Of a stretch of 64,000 bases of DNA, positions 38,843 through 46,237 are shown in pieces. The notes beneath the pieces were generated by a model, which made no database searches, was not told where the DNA came from, and was given only the letters and a program-made list of their open reading frames with translations. Position numbers and translations under genes: made by a program. Where the stretch lies: the NCBI RefSeq assembly GCF_900129305.1, contig NZ_FQVB01000020.1:1-64000 (forward strand), written 5' to 3'. This DNA comes from Desulfacinum infernum DSM 9756. Lineage in GTDB: Bacteria; Desulfobacterota; Syntrophobacteria; Syntrophobacterales; DSM-9756. The first letter of the stretch is position 1; every line of letters starts with the position of its first letter.

Positions 38843-39694
38843 CTACAGCTTGGGAATCAGGTCGGTATGGAAATACTTCATGGACAGATTCACCAGGGTG
38901 CCGTCGTCGTACATGGACCGGATGATTTCATTCAACTTGGCCAGGAAGGTCTCCTGGTTGGGACGACTCTTGTCCAGAGCGAAACAGAGGGGCTCGTAGT
39001 ACGGCGGGTCCCCCAGCATCTTGATGGGACACCCGGAGCCGCAACCGGCCCGGATGGCTTCCGCCAGGGTTTGGCGCGAGGTGAAGACGGCATCCAAACG
39101 CACCCCGTCACCCAGGGCCAGATCCTCGATGGCGTTGGCATCCGTGGGGTACGTGCGGATTTCGCCCGGCTCCCACGTGGGAAAGACCACCTGCACATCC
39201 TCGATCTCCAGGTTGCGCTGCAGGTAGCGCTCGTTGGTGGTTTCGCCCGCCACGCCGATCGTCTTTCCCTCCAGATCCTCCAGGGTCTTGATGGCGGTGT
39301 TGTCCTTGTGGACCGCGAACTGGGCCGGGCTGCTGTAGTAGGGCATGGTGAACAGAAGAACCTGTTTGCGTTCCTTGGTGGGGGTCATGGACCCGACGGA
39401 AAGATCCCAACGCTTGCCCCACTTACCGGCGGTGATGAGATCCCAATCGGGGGTGACGAAACGTACCTTCACGCCCAGCCGCCTGCCCACCTCCTTGGCC
39501 ACTTCCACGTCGAAGCCTTCCAGTTCGCCCTTGTCATTCAAGTAGCTTTGCGGGGCGTAATTGGCATCGGTGGACACCACCAGTTCTCCCTTGGCCAGGA
39601 TTTCCTCGAGAACCGTCTGGGCGGCCCCACTCACGCCCGTCCACGCAAAGATCATGAAAACTGCCAGCACCAACCGACTCCACCTGCTCTGCAT
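38843..39694 (-). CDS. Polar amino acid ABC transporter periplasmic binding protein
   Basis: A 283-residue solute-binding protein of family 3. The signal peptide spans about 1-24 (ending V-S-G-A-A-Q). The family N-terminus G-E-L-V-V-S-T-D-A-N-Y-A-P and G-E-L-E-G-F-D-V-E-V-A-K-E-V follow, then D-L-S-V-G-S-M-T-P-T-K-E-R and L-E-G-K-T-I-G-V-A-G-E-T-T. It has two lobes and delivers substrate to the permease/ATPase encoded at 35515-37151. GAAAGGAG precedes the ATG. The aminotransferase gene follows after a REP-like hairpin. The stop is TAG. The ligand pocket cannot be read reliably by eye. Confidence 0.92.
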   Translation of the reverse strand: MQSRWSRLVLAVFMIFAWTGVSGAAQTVLEEILAKGELVVSTDANYAPQSYLNDKGELEGFDVEVAKEVGRRLGVKVRFVTPDWDLITAGKWGKRWDLSVGSMTPTKERKQVLLFTMPYYSSPAQFAVHKDNTAIKTLEDLEGKTIGVAGETTNERYLQRNLEIEDVQVVFPTWEPGEIRTYPTDANAIEDLALGDGVRLDAVFTSRQTLAEAIRAGCGSGCPIKMLGDPPYYEPLCFALDKSRPNQETFLAKLNEIIRSMYDDGTLVNLSMKYFHTDLIPKL

Positions 39695-39796
39695 ACCCTT
39701 CTCCTTTCTCGTCTCCCCTGATTGTGTTTCCTCCGCACCCGAGCTCCTAAGAAAGCTCCGGTGCGCCCTGCCACCCCGAGTTCCTGTGCCGTCTCC

Positions 39797-40585
39797 TCAC
39801 ATGTCTTCGAGGATCTGCCGGTAGAGCCGGTCCTCCGCCTCCGTGAGCGGCTCCTTTTGATGGTACGTTTTGTACAAGAAGTAGTGGAAGAAGTCGTGTC
39901 GCAGGCTGTCCCGGCCCGCCAGCACGAACCAACGGTTCCGCCCCCAATTGATCACCGACTGGTCTTCGGCTCCCTCGAGAAAAAGCCCGCCAAGGATTTC
40001 GCGCCGATCCACCACCAGATCGAAGGAACGCCCCCCCAGCGTCCGGCGCACTTCCTCGTGCCGGGGGTGCACCACCTGGAGTGCGAACCGCTCTTCCATG
40101 GGTTCCATGGCGATGTACTTGACGGGGACACCCCGCTGCTCGGCGCGCCGTAAATCCGGGTTGAGCAGACGCCCTTCTTCGGGGTAGACCCGCACGTAGA
40201 TCTCCTCACGCGCTTCGCGGACCATCTCCCGGGCCTTGGCCATGACCTGGTCGTAGCCCTTGAGAGTCCAGATGAAATCCTCGCCCGGTGCTCCCCGGGC
40301 CTCTTCCAGCAGGTGCTTGAGGCGCGTGAGATCGGCTTCGTAGTCACGCTGCAGACGCCGGAGCATCTCGTCCGGAGGCAGGGGCACATAGAGGCCCTCG
40401 CGGCACTCGGCCACGAACCCCTTTTGCTTGAGGTTCCGCAACACGTCGTAGATGCGGGGTCTGGGAATGCCGGACAGGCGGCTCAGTTGGGATCCGTTCA
40501 GGGGGTTTTTCCGGAGCAGGGTCAGGTACGCCGTGACGGCATATTCCGACAATCCCAGAGTCGTCGGGTAGGGTGTTTTGGCCAT
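39797..40585 (-). CDS. TrmB-family transcriptional regulator
   Basis: A 262-residue regulator. N-terminal winged helix (about 8-75) with L-G-L-S-E-Y-A-V-T-A-Y-L-T-L-L and the recognition-helix region G-I-P-R-P-R-I-Y-D-V-L-R is typical of TrmB. After a coiled-coil (about 75-100), the C-terminal part (D-L-V-V-D-R-R-E-I-L-G-G) resembles the TrmB effector/PLD-like domain. TrmB proteins usually sense sugars or small metabolites and act as repressors or activators. Here it lies amid the methylamine/amino acid genes, and a string like the 35267 palindrome sits 15 nt upstream of its start, so local and self control are inferred. Confidence 0.87.
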   Translation of the reverse strand: MAKTPYPTTLGLSEYAVTAYLTLLRKNPLNGSQLSRLSGIPRPRIYDVLRNLKQKGFVAECREGLYVPLPPDEMLRRLQRDYEADLTRLKHLLEEARGAPGEDFIWTLKGYDQVMAKAREMVREAREEIYVRVYPEEGRLLNPDLRRAEQRGVPVKYIAMEPMEERFALQVVHPRHEEVRRTLGGRSFDLVVDRREILGGLFLEGAEDQSVINWGRNRWFVLAGRDSLRHDFFHYFLYKTYHQKEPLTEAEDRLYRQILEDM

Positions 40586-40599
40586 GGCCCCCCTTTGTA

Positions 40600-40619
40600 G
40601 TCGTCACCAACAGGACACC
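40600..40619. promoter_or_regulatory. Candidate operator upstream of the TrmB-like regulator
   Basis: GTCGTCACCAACAGGACACC, matching 15 of 20 positions of the inverted repeat at 35267-35286 and lying in the same orientation 15 nt before the regulator start codon. The palindrome is less perfect here. It may be chance; see the finding on a shared operator. Confidence 0.3.
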
Positions 40620-40808
40620 TTCTGCTGATACCAGCCGACCGGCCGTTTGTCAACGCCGGGCAACCGTCCGGAAAGGCGCACACCGGCCCTTGGAGCGGAA
40701 GCCTACCGCTCCGACACTTCCCGGCAATCCTCCCCAACTCGCTCCGAAAGGGAGGGATTTTCCCCTTCCCTCTTTCCTCGTCACTCTTCACCCGTTACCC
40801 GTCACTCA

Positions 40809-41606
40809 TCACAGGTCCAATCGGCCGGCTCGGTGGGCCTTCAGGTAGTCCATGCAGTAGTCGTCGCGGCCGGCCAGGGCTTCGGCGGCCACGATGTTGG
40901 CCATCATCCGTCGATCCAGGGGATTGACGATGGCCGCGTCCAGCCCGCGCGCGATGGCCATCACCATGAAGGTCTGGTTGAGGAATTTGCGGTTGGGCAG
41001 GCCGAAGGAGATGTTGGAAAGCCCGCAGATGGTGTGGATGCCGTCGTATCCGGCCATGATCCGTTCCACGGCCTTGAGGAACTCCATGCCGAAATCCTTG
41101 TTCACGGAAACGGGCTGGACCAGGGGATCCACGTAGATGTTTCCCGGCTTCACATTGTTTTGAAGCAGTCCATTGATGAGCCTATCCGCGTTGGCCAGCC
41201 GGGCGTCCACCGTCTCCGGCATGCCTTCGTCGCTCATGCACAGGGCGATGACCTTGAAGTCCGTTCCTGCGATAAGGGGCATCAGCTTGTCGTAGCGGTC
41301 CTTTTCCAGGGAAATGGAATTGATCATGGGCGTGCCCCGGTGGACGGACAGGGCCTGTTCAATGGCTTCCGGGTCGGGGCTGTCGATGCAGCAAGGCGCG
41401 TCCACTTCCTGCTGCACGGTGGAAACGAGCCACTTCAGGTAGTCGCCCTCCTGGCCCACGAAGACTCCGGCATTCACGTCGATGTAGTGGGCTCCGGCTT
41501 CCCATTGGTTGCGGGCCACCTGTCGAATAGCCGCCTCGTCCCTGGCTTCGATCTGTTCGGAGATGGCTTTCCGGCTTGCGTTGATGAGTTCTCCCACGAT
41601 GAGCAT
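40809..41606 (-). CDS. Methyltetrahydrofolate:corrinoid methyltransferase (MtgA/MeTr family)
   Basis: A 265-residue TIM-barrel protein of the pterin-binding family. Seen are the N-terminal I-V-G-E-L-I-N-A-S-R, then G-A-H-Y-I-D-V-N-A-G, C-C-I-D-S-P-D-P-E-A-I-E, and a late I-C-G-L-S-N-I-S-F-G-L-P-N-R. Known members move methyl groups between tetrahydrofolate and corrinoid proteins; in MtgB/MtgA systems the methyl goes from corrinoid to THF. In this island it is the natural exit step from methylated amines into the folate/Wood-Ljungdahl pathway, replacing the archaeal CoM methyltransferase MtbA. GGGAG precedes the ATG, and pylB ends 66 nt upstream on the same strand. Confidence 0.92.
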   Translation of the reverse strand: MLIVGELINASRKAISEQIEARDEAAIRQVARNQWEAGAHYIDVNAGVFVGQEGDYLKWLVSTVQQEVDAPCCIDSPDPEAIEQALSVHRGTPMINSISLEKDRYDKLMPLIAGTDFKVIALCMSDEGMPETVDARLANADRLINGLLQNNVKPGNIYVDPLVQPVSVNKDFGMEFLKAVERIMAGYDGIHTICGLSNISFGLPNRKFLNQTFMVMAIARGLDAAIVNPLDRRMMANIVAAEALAGRDDYCMDYLKAHRAGRLDL

Positions 41607-41672
41607 GATCTTCTCCCGTTTGTTTGCTGGGTTAACCGATGGTTTCCTTCATTGCCGCAGACGGGCGGCCGC

Positions 41673-42752
41673 TCAGGCGGCCCGGCGCCCGGCCATCCAG
41701 GAGCGGTAATCTTCCAGGGAGGCCGGTCGCAAGTCAAGGCCTGCCAGGCATTTCATCACGGCTTGGACCGTGCGCCGTTCCGTTTCGATGTCCAAGGAGC
41801 TGTGGGCCACCCCTGCCAGGCCCCGTCCGGGAGGCACGATGGAGGTCACCACGTTGGCTCCCGCCTGCAGCCGCGCCCTAAGGCCCGCCAGCCCTTCCAC
41901 ATCCAGGGAGGCCGGGATGAGACGGTCCGGAAAGAGAAGGCGCATGACCGCGATGAGAACCAGCTCCCTTTGCGGCGACGGGCGTGGTGCGGACTGGAGG
42001 GGAGTCCCCGGCTGGGGCACGAAGGTCATGACGCGTACCTGGTCGGCGTCCAGGGCCCCCATGGCTTCCAGGGAATCCAGCAGGTCATCGTCCGTCTCGC
42101 CCAAGCCGCACAAAATTCCTTCTTCGAGCAAGAGCCCTTCGGCCTTGGCCTCTTCCTTGGCCTGCATCCGCGCCTCGTAATCCTGCCCCACCCTGAGATC
42201 CCGGAACCGATCCCGGTTGTGGGTCTCCTGGTAGCAGGCATACCAGTCCGCCCCCGCCCGGGCCAGTGCCGCCAGAACCCAGCGCGGGGCCACGCCCGGC
42301 GACACCATGACGGGTACTCCCGTGCGCTGGACCACGTCCGAGACAAGGCCGACCAGATCTTCCCAGCCGGTTGCGTCCGGGCGGTGGATCCGGGGATCCT
42401 CCCCCAGGGTGATGTCCAGGAGATGCACTCCCGATTGGGCCAGGCGCTCGCACACATCCAGGATCTCGCCGGTCGCCTTGCGATAGCGGGGAGCTTTGGG
42501 ATTGGAAGCCCGGTACAGGCAGAACCGGCAGTTGTTCCGGCAATGGGTGCTGGTGTAGACGAAGCCGTAGAGGAAGACGGCGCGGCCGAAATGGAGATCC
42601 CGAACGTGGCGGGCCGCCTCGAAAAGGGCCACCCTCTCCCCCTTTCCTTGCGGATGAAGGAGGACTTTCAATTGATCGCGGCCCGGGAGGATCCCCTGCC
42701 GGGCTTGTTCCAGGACTTCGTGGAAGGACAAAGAACGGGGGCGTCCATTCAT
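41673..42752 (-). CDS. pylB: 3-Methylornithine synthase PylB (radical SAM)
   Basis: A 359-residue radical SAM enzyme that rearranges lysine to (3R)-3-methyl-D-ornithine, the first step of pyrrolysine biosynthesis. The cluster motif C71-R-N-N-C75-R-F-C78 (CX3CX2C) is in the context Y-T-S-T-H-C-R-N-N-C. This follows a helical N-terminus, as in PylB and the related BioB/HydE enzymes. The last gene of pylSn-T-Sc-C-D-B; its ATG overlaps the pylD stop in an ATGA. BioB or HydE would be the alternative by family, but the pyl context decides. The stop is TGA, not TAG. Confidence 0.96.
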   Translation of the reverse strand: MNGRPRSLSFHEVLEQARQGILPGRDQLKVLLHPQGKGERVALFEAARHVRDLHFGRAVFLYGFVYTSTHCRNNCRFCLYRASNPKAPRYRKATGEILDVCERLAQSGVHLLDITLGEDPRIHRPDATGWEDLVGLVSDVVQRTGVPVMVSPGVAPRWVLAALARAGADWYACYQETHNRDRFRDLRVGQDYEARMQAKEEAKAEGLLLEEGILCGLGETDDDLLDSLEAMGALDADQVRVMTFVPQPGTPLQSAPRPSPQRELVLIAVMRLLFPDRLIPASLDVEGLAGLRARLQAGANVVTSIVPPGRGLAGVAHSSLDIETERRTVQAVMKCLAGLDLRPASLEDYRSWMAGRRAA

Positions 42753-43621
42753 GGGCGGAGCCCCCCCAGGACCGACGCCACCGCCCCGACCACCATGGCC
42801 GCCACGCCGGAGGGGAGCGCGTCGTGATAGAAGCGCCGGCCCAGCATCCGACGCGCTCCGGCCGTCACCCCGGGAGGCACGCCGGGGGCGCTCACCACCA
42901 CCCCGGGAGCCAGGTTCCGTTCCGAGAGGATGCCCGCGGCGGGCGTAGCATCCAGGATCGCGGGGTAGCGGGCCGCCGCCCGGTCCAAGGACGATACTTT
43001 GGCAACGGCCCCGGGAAACCAGCGGTTCAGCCGTCCCCATACCGCCTCGAGACGCTCTTCGTTCACGTCGTGGATTCCCACCACAAAGCCCCATTCCAGG
43101 AGCGCCCGGGCGGCGCTTTCCCCCACAGGCCCGCCCCCGAGAACCAGGCATCGGCGAGCTTCCTTCCCGGATTCCCGGTCGGTTTGCGTCTTCATTCGGG
43201 CCAACGCCCGGGCGAAGATTCTTCCCGTAGCCTCGCTGTTTTCCACCACCCCACCGGTGCGGGTATTGACGCACACGAAGCAGTGGTCATCGGCAAAGAG
43301 AAGCAAGTGCGCCCTCCGGCGGAAGGCCTCCTCAAGCCCCCGGGCGTCCGGATGTTCGCTGACGGAACCTTTGAGCCCCAGATGCTCCACCACGGTGCGA
43401 ACCGCCTCGGAAAATCCCCGGATCACCCCCCGGCCGGCCGTCATGGGAATCACCATGGCGTGCATTCCGGCGGCCGCCTTTCGGTAGTGATCCGGATCCA
43501 CCTCCATGGCCTCACAGGCCAGTTCCAGAAGGCCGATTCCCGTACTGGCCGCCACCCTCTCTTCCAGGACACCCAACTCGGAAGGGATGGGGGCCACGTC
43601 CTGCGGGGTGAGTCGGGTCAT
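42749..43621 (-). CDS. pylD: Pyrrolysine biosynthesis dehydrogenase PylD
   Basis: A 290-residue enzyme that oxidises L-lysine-Nepsilon-3R-methyl-D-ornithine and closes the pyrroline ring to give pyrrolysine. The N-terminal helical domain holds the PylD-like D-D-H-C-F-V-C-V-N and M-V-I-P-M-T-A-G-R-G-V-I segments. A Rossmann NAD-binding motif C-L-V-L-G-G-G-P-V-G-E-S-A lies at about 152-164. ATGA overlaps join it to both pylC upstream and pylB downstream, indicating tight translational coupling. The start at 43621 gives the family length; the open frame upstream of it is not conserved. Confidence 0.94.
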   Translation of the reverse strand: MTRLTPQDVAPIPSELGVLEERVAASTGIGLLELACEAMEVDPDHYRKAAAGMHAMVIPMTAGRGVIRGFSEAVRTVVEHLGLKGSVSEHPDARGLEEAFRRRAHLLLFADDHCFVCVNTRTGGVVENSEATGRIFARALARMKTQTDRESGKEARRCLVLGGGPVGESAARALLEWGFVVGIHDVNEERLEAVWGRLNRWFPGAVAKVSSLDRAAARYPAILDATPAAGILSERNLAPGVVVSAPGVPPGVTAGARRMLGRRFYHDALPSGVAAMVVGAVASVLGGLRP

Positions 43622-44886
43622 GGTCCCACGCCCTCCCCTTCGCGGCACGGCATCGAATCCTCCACGCCCTTCAGCCCCAGTTCGCCCACCATTCGCTCCA
43701 GGGCGCGGTGGCGCTGCGCCCACACGTCTTTCACACGGTCGGAGACGAAAATCAGGGTGGCCACCCACTCTCGGGCTCCCGGCACATGGTCCGTGACCGC
43801 CTCCCGGGATCCGAAAAAACCGGGCACGACCCGGAGCGCTTTCGCCTTCGCCATCACGTGTTCGCCCGCCACATAAAGCCTGCCGTTCCGCACCTGCACA
43901 TGCTCGTAGAGGACCGCCCGATGCCCCCCCCTCCTCCAGGGCCTCGGGGGGCTTTCGGGGTCCAGGGCCATCAGCCCGAGGATTTCCAACAGGTTGACGC
44001 CTTCGGACCAATAGACCACGGTGGGGGTTTGGCTGGGGAAACGGGCGTCGATTTCCAGGGCCAGGAGATCCCGGCCATCGAAGACCACCTCCAGGTCCAT
44101 GATGCCCCGCAGATTCAGAGCCCCCGCCAATCGCAGGGCCAAGGCGGCCATCTTTTCTTGCAGGGAGTCGGCCAGTTCACTGGGAGCGGTCACCCGTTTA
44201 CAGTCGTAATCCGCATCCATATGGAGGTCGGTGACGGGACCGGTCTCGTATTCCCTTCCATTTCCCACCACTTCCACGGAAAAGGTCGGCCCCTGGATGA
44301 ACTCCTGGATCACCCACCGGTGCGGATCCTGCCGGCCGCAAAGCCAACGGCTCAGAGAACCCTCGTCAGCAAACACCCGCACGCCCCGGCTGCCGCTTCC
44401 CCTGTCCGGTTTGGCGATCACCGGAAAGCGGTTGGAGGGATGGGGCCGGGGTGCCGGCACGCCCAGCTTGCGGAAAAGATCGTCGGAGGCCACCTTGGAC
44501 GAGGAAACGGCGTAGGCCTCGGGGTCATGGGCCAAGGGCACGCCGGTCTCGCGGGAGATGGCCTGCAGGCGCTCCAATGCTTCGTCGTCTTCCAGAGCCG
44601 GCACCATCAACCGGCAGGCTTTAAGGAATGCGTTCGGGTCGTGGATGCGTTCAATTTCGGTACAGACAAACCGGTCGGCCAAGGTCCGGGCGGGAGCCTG
44701 TTCATTGCGGTCCACCAGCAGGGTCCTCCAGCCAGCCTTTCGGGCCAGGTAGAGGACTTCCGTTCCCTGGAGCGACCCGCCGAAGACGGCGACCCGGATC
44801 TCGTCTCCGGGAGGGACGGCCCCCCCGCGTTCTGAACAGGTTCCAGGAGAACTCGAATTTCGCCACATTTCGGTAGGTTCAGACAT
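43618..44886 (-). CDS. pylC: 3-Methylornithine--L-lysine ligase PylC (ATP-grasp)
   Basis: A 422-residue ATP-grasp ligase joining 3-methyl-D-ornithine to the epsilon-amine of lysine. It has an N-terminal preATP-grasp Rossmann domain (V-A-V-F-G-G-S-L-Q-G-T-E), ATP-grasp lysine P-V-I-A-K-P-D-R-G-S-G-S-R-G-V, then the metal-binding L-A-L-E-I-D-A-R-F-P-S-Q-T-P-T. The ATG at 44886 overlaps the pylSc stop by 8 nt. About 30 N-terminal residues (to E-I-R-V-A-V-F) look unconserved, so a later start cannot be excluded. The open frame extending further upstream runs inside pylSc and is not coding. Confidence 0.94.
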   Translation of the reverse strand: MSEPTEMWRNSSSPGTCSERGGAVPPGDEIRVAVFGGSLQGTEVLYLARKAGWRTLLVDRNEQAPARTLADRFVCTEIERIHDPNAFLKACRLMVPALEDDEALERLQAISRETGVPLAHDPEAYAVSSSKVASDDLFRKLGVPAPRPHPSNRFPVIAKPDRGSGSRGVRVFADEGSLSRWLCGRQDPHRWVIQEFIQGPTFSVEVVGNGREYETGPVTDLHMDADYDCKRVTAPSELADSLQEKMAALALRLAGALNLRGIMDLEVVFDGRDLLALEIDARFPSQTPTVVYWSEGVNLLEILGLMALDPESPPRPWRRGGHRAVLYEHVQVRNGRLYVAGEHVMAKAKALRVVPGFFGSREAVTDHVPGAREWVATLIFVSDRVKDVWAQRHRALERMVGELGLKGVEDSMPCREGEGVGP

Positions 44887-45736
44887 GGAGGGATATGCCG
44901 TCCAGGTAGATGAGGCTCCGGCCGGCGCGAGCCAGCCCGGGCCGGTTTTCCGCCGCCATGATGAGGCGCTCCAATCCGAATCCGACGCCCACCCAAGGCA
45001 CCCGGATCTTCCACGCACCGTCCAGAGGATGGGGCCCGAAGGCCCCGGAGGCCACCTCCACGGGCGGGTCGCCCGCCATAACGTCAAGGGTCTGCTCGTA
45101 GACTTCCGAGGGCGCCGATTCCAGCCGGTAGTTCGTAATGGCGGCGGTTTCCATGACCAAAGACGTCCACCGGCGAAAGTGTTCTTCGCGCCGGGCCGGA
45201 TCCAGCCCCATCTCCACCAGGTTCAGCATGGTGAATTCTCCGGCATGCTGATGGCCCTGGGACTCCTTGCGAAAGCAGGACCCGATCTCGAAGATCCGGA
45301 CCGGGTGCGGAAGCAGCCGCAGCAGATCCTTCAACACCACGTACAGATGGGGCGCAAGCATGGGCCGAAGGCACTTGTCCCCGTCCACCCAGTAGATCTG
45401 CCGTGAAAGCGGGTGCGTGTCGTCGATGCCCATGCGGGCCAGGAGGCTGCGGTTCATAAGGGTGGGGGTAGCCACCTGCAGGAAGCCCTGCTCCCTGAGG
45501 GCAGCGGAAAGCGCCTCCTGAAGCCGACAAAGGGAGGGGCGCCGCACCTCGGCCCGGAACCGAGCCAGGCGTTCCCGCTCCTTTTGAACCAATTCTCTTT
45601 CCGCATCCCGAAAGGCCCGGTCGCGTGCCTCCTCATGGGCGAAGGTCCTTTGGAGAAGGTCGTCGTCGGCCAGAAGAGCCTTCAGGCGGCCTCGTTGGGC
45701 TTCCGTCCACGGAACGGGGTAGTGTGCTTCCGTCAC
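44879..45736 (-). CDS. pylSc: Pyrrolysyl-tRNA synthetase catalytic subunit PylSc
   Basis: A 285-residue class II aminoacyl-tRNA synthetase catalytic domain that charges tRNA-Pyl with pyrrolysine. It starts with a charged tRNA-binding helix region, then has motif 1 near L-Q-V-A-T-P-T-L, motif 2 (S-C-F-R-K-E-S-Q-G-H-Q-H) and motif 3 (G-V-G-F-G-L-E-R-L). The substrate-pocket segment E-F-T-M-L-N-L-V-E-M-G keeps the conserved Asn of the PylRS pocket. The length is that of bacterial stand-alone PylSc; archaeal PylRS has an extra fused N-terminal domain, here encoded separately as pylSn. It uses a GTG start with AAAGGA about 12 nt upstream. Confidence 0.96.
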   Translation of the reverse strand: MTEAHYPVPWTEAQRGRLKALLADDDLLQRTFAHEEARDRAFRDAERELVQKERERLARFRAEVRRPSLCRLQEALSAALREQGFLQVATPTLMNRSLLARMGIDDTHPLSRQIYWVDGDKCLRPMLAPHLYVVLKDLLRLLPHPVRIFEIGSCFRKESQGHQHAGEFTMLNLVEMGLDPARREEHFRRWTSLVMETAAITNYRLESAPSEVYEQTLDVMAGDPPVEVASGAFGPHPLDGAWKIRVPWVGVGFGLERLIMAAENRPGLARAGRSLIYLDGISLHV

Positions 45737-45769
45737 GATGCACGTGATCCTTTGCCATGTCTTTTAGGT

Positions 45770-45842
45770 TGGCGGGAGGTCCGGGAGTCGCACCCGGCTG
45801 CGCGGATTTAGAGTCCACGTGATCTCTTCCGATCCACCCCCC
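45770..45842 (-). tRNA. pylT: tRNA-Pyl, amber suppressor (anticodon CTA)
   Basis: A 73-nt gene with encoded CCA. Acceptor GGGGGGT/ACCTCCC (one G-U). A single base separates it from the 4-bp D-stem GATC/GATC, with a six-base D-loop. A six-bp anticodon stem CGTGGA/TCCGCG holds loop CTCTAAA, anticodon CTA. The variable region is only 3 nt (CAG), and the T-arm is CCGGG-TGCGACT-CCCGG. One base between acceptor and D-stem, a 6-bp anticodon stem and a tiny variable loop are the hallmarks of tRNA-Pyl. It lies between pylSn and pylSc and is likely cut from their common transcript. Confidence 0.96.
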
Positions 45843-45901
45843 ACAAAACAATTCAGGAAAGAACGCTGAGGTTGCGGGAAACCCCAATGCCCCTTGGGCT
45901 T

Positions 45902-46237
45902 CTACCCTTCCTGTTTCTCCCCCCGCAGGTCCGATCCGAAATGGCGCCGGAAGTGGGTGGCGTTGTACTTTTCCAGCTTCCATTGGGGCACGGCGCAAGT
46001 CCCGCACACCTTGTGGAACCATTTGTTGCGGAGCCATCGGGCCGCCCGGCTGTTCCTCGAATTGTTGGCGAAAAAGGTCTTTCCGCAGTGAGTGGTCACC
46101 AGGGCCGTGTCCCCGCTCTTTTCGATGGCTCGAATACCGTGAAGGGTCCCGCTGCGGGACGGCCAGAGCTTGATCTTGTCGATCAGCCGAAAGAGATCCA
46201 CACGCTTTCGATAGTATCTTTTCGCCGTCTTTTTCAT
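45902..46237 (-). CDS. pylSn: Pyrrolysyl-tRNA synthetase N-terminal tRNA-binding subunit PylSn
   Basis: A 111-residue homologue of the PylRS N-terminal domain, encoded separately as in bacteria such as Desulfitobacterium. It is very basic and binds the T-loop and variable loop of tRNA-Pyl to raise affinity. H33 (in T-L-H-G-I), H50 and the C78-G-T-C81 pair are candidate ligands of the zinc site known in this domain. The first gene of the pyl run; pylT begins 60 nt downstream. It ends with TAG: if that amber were decoded, the frame would run 45 more codons straight through pylT to a TAA at 45764-45766. The Shine-Dalgarno is poor. Confidence 0.93.
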   Translation of the reverse strand: MKKTAKRYYRKRVDLFRLIDKIKLWPSRSGTLHGIRAIEKSGDTALVTTHCGKTFFANNSRNSRAARWLRNKWFHKVCGTCAVPQWKLEKYNATHFRRHFGSDLRGEKQEG

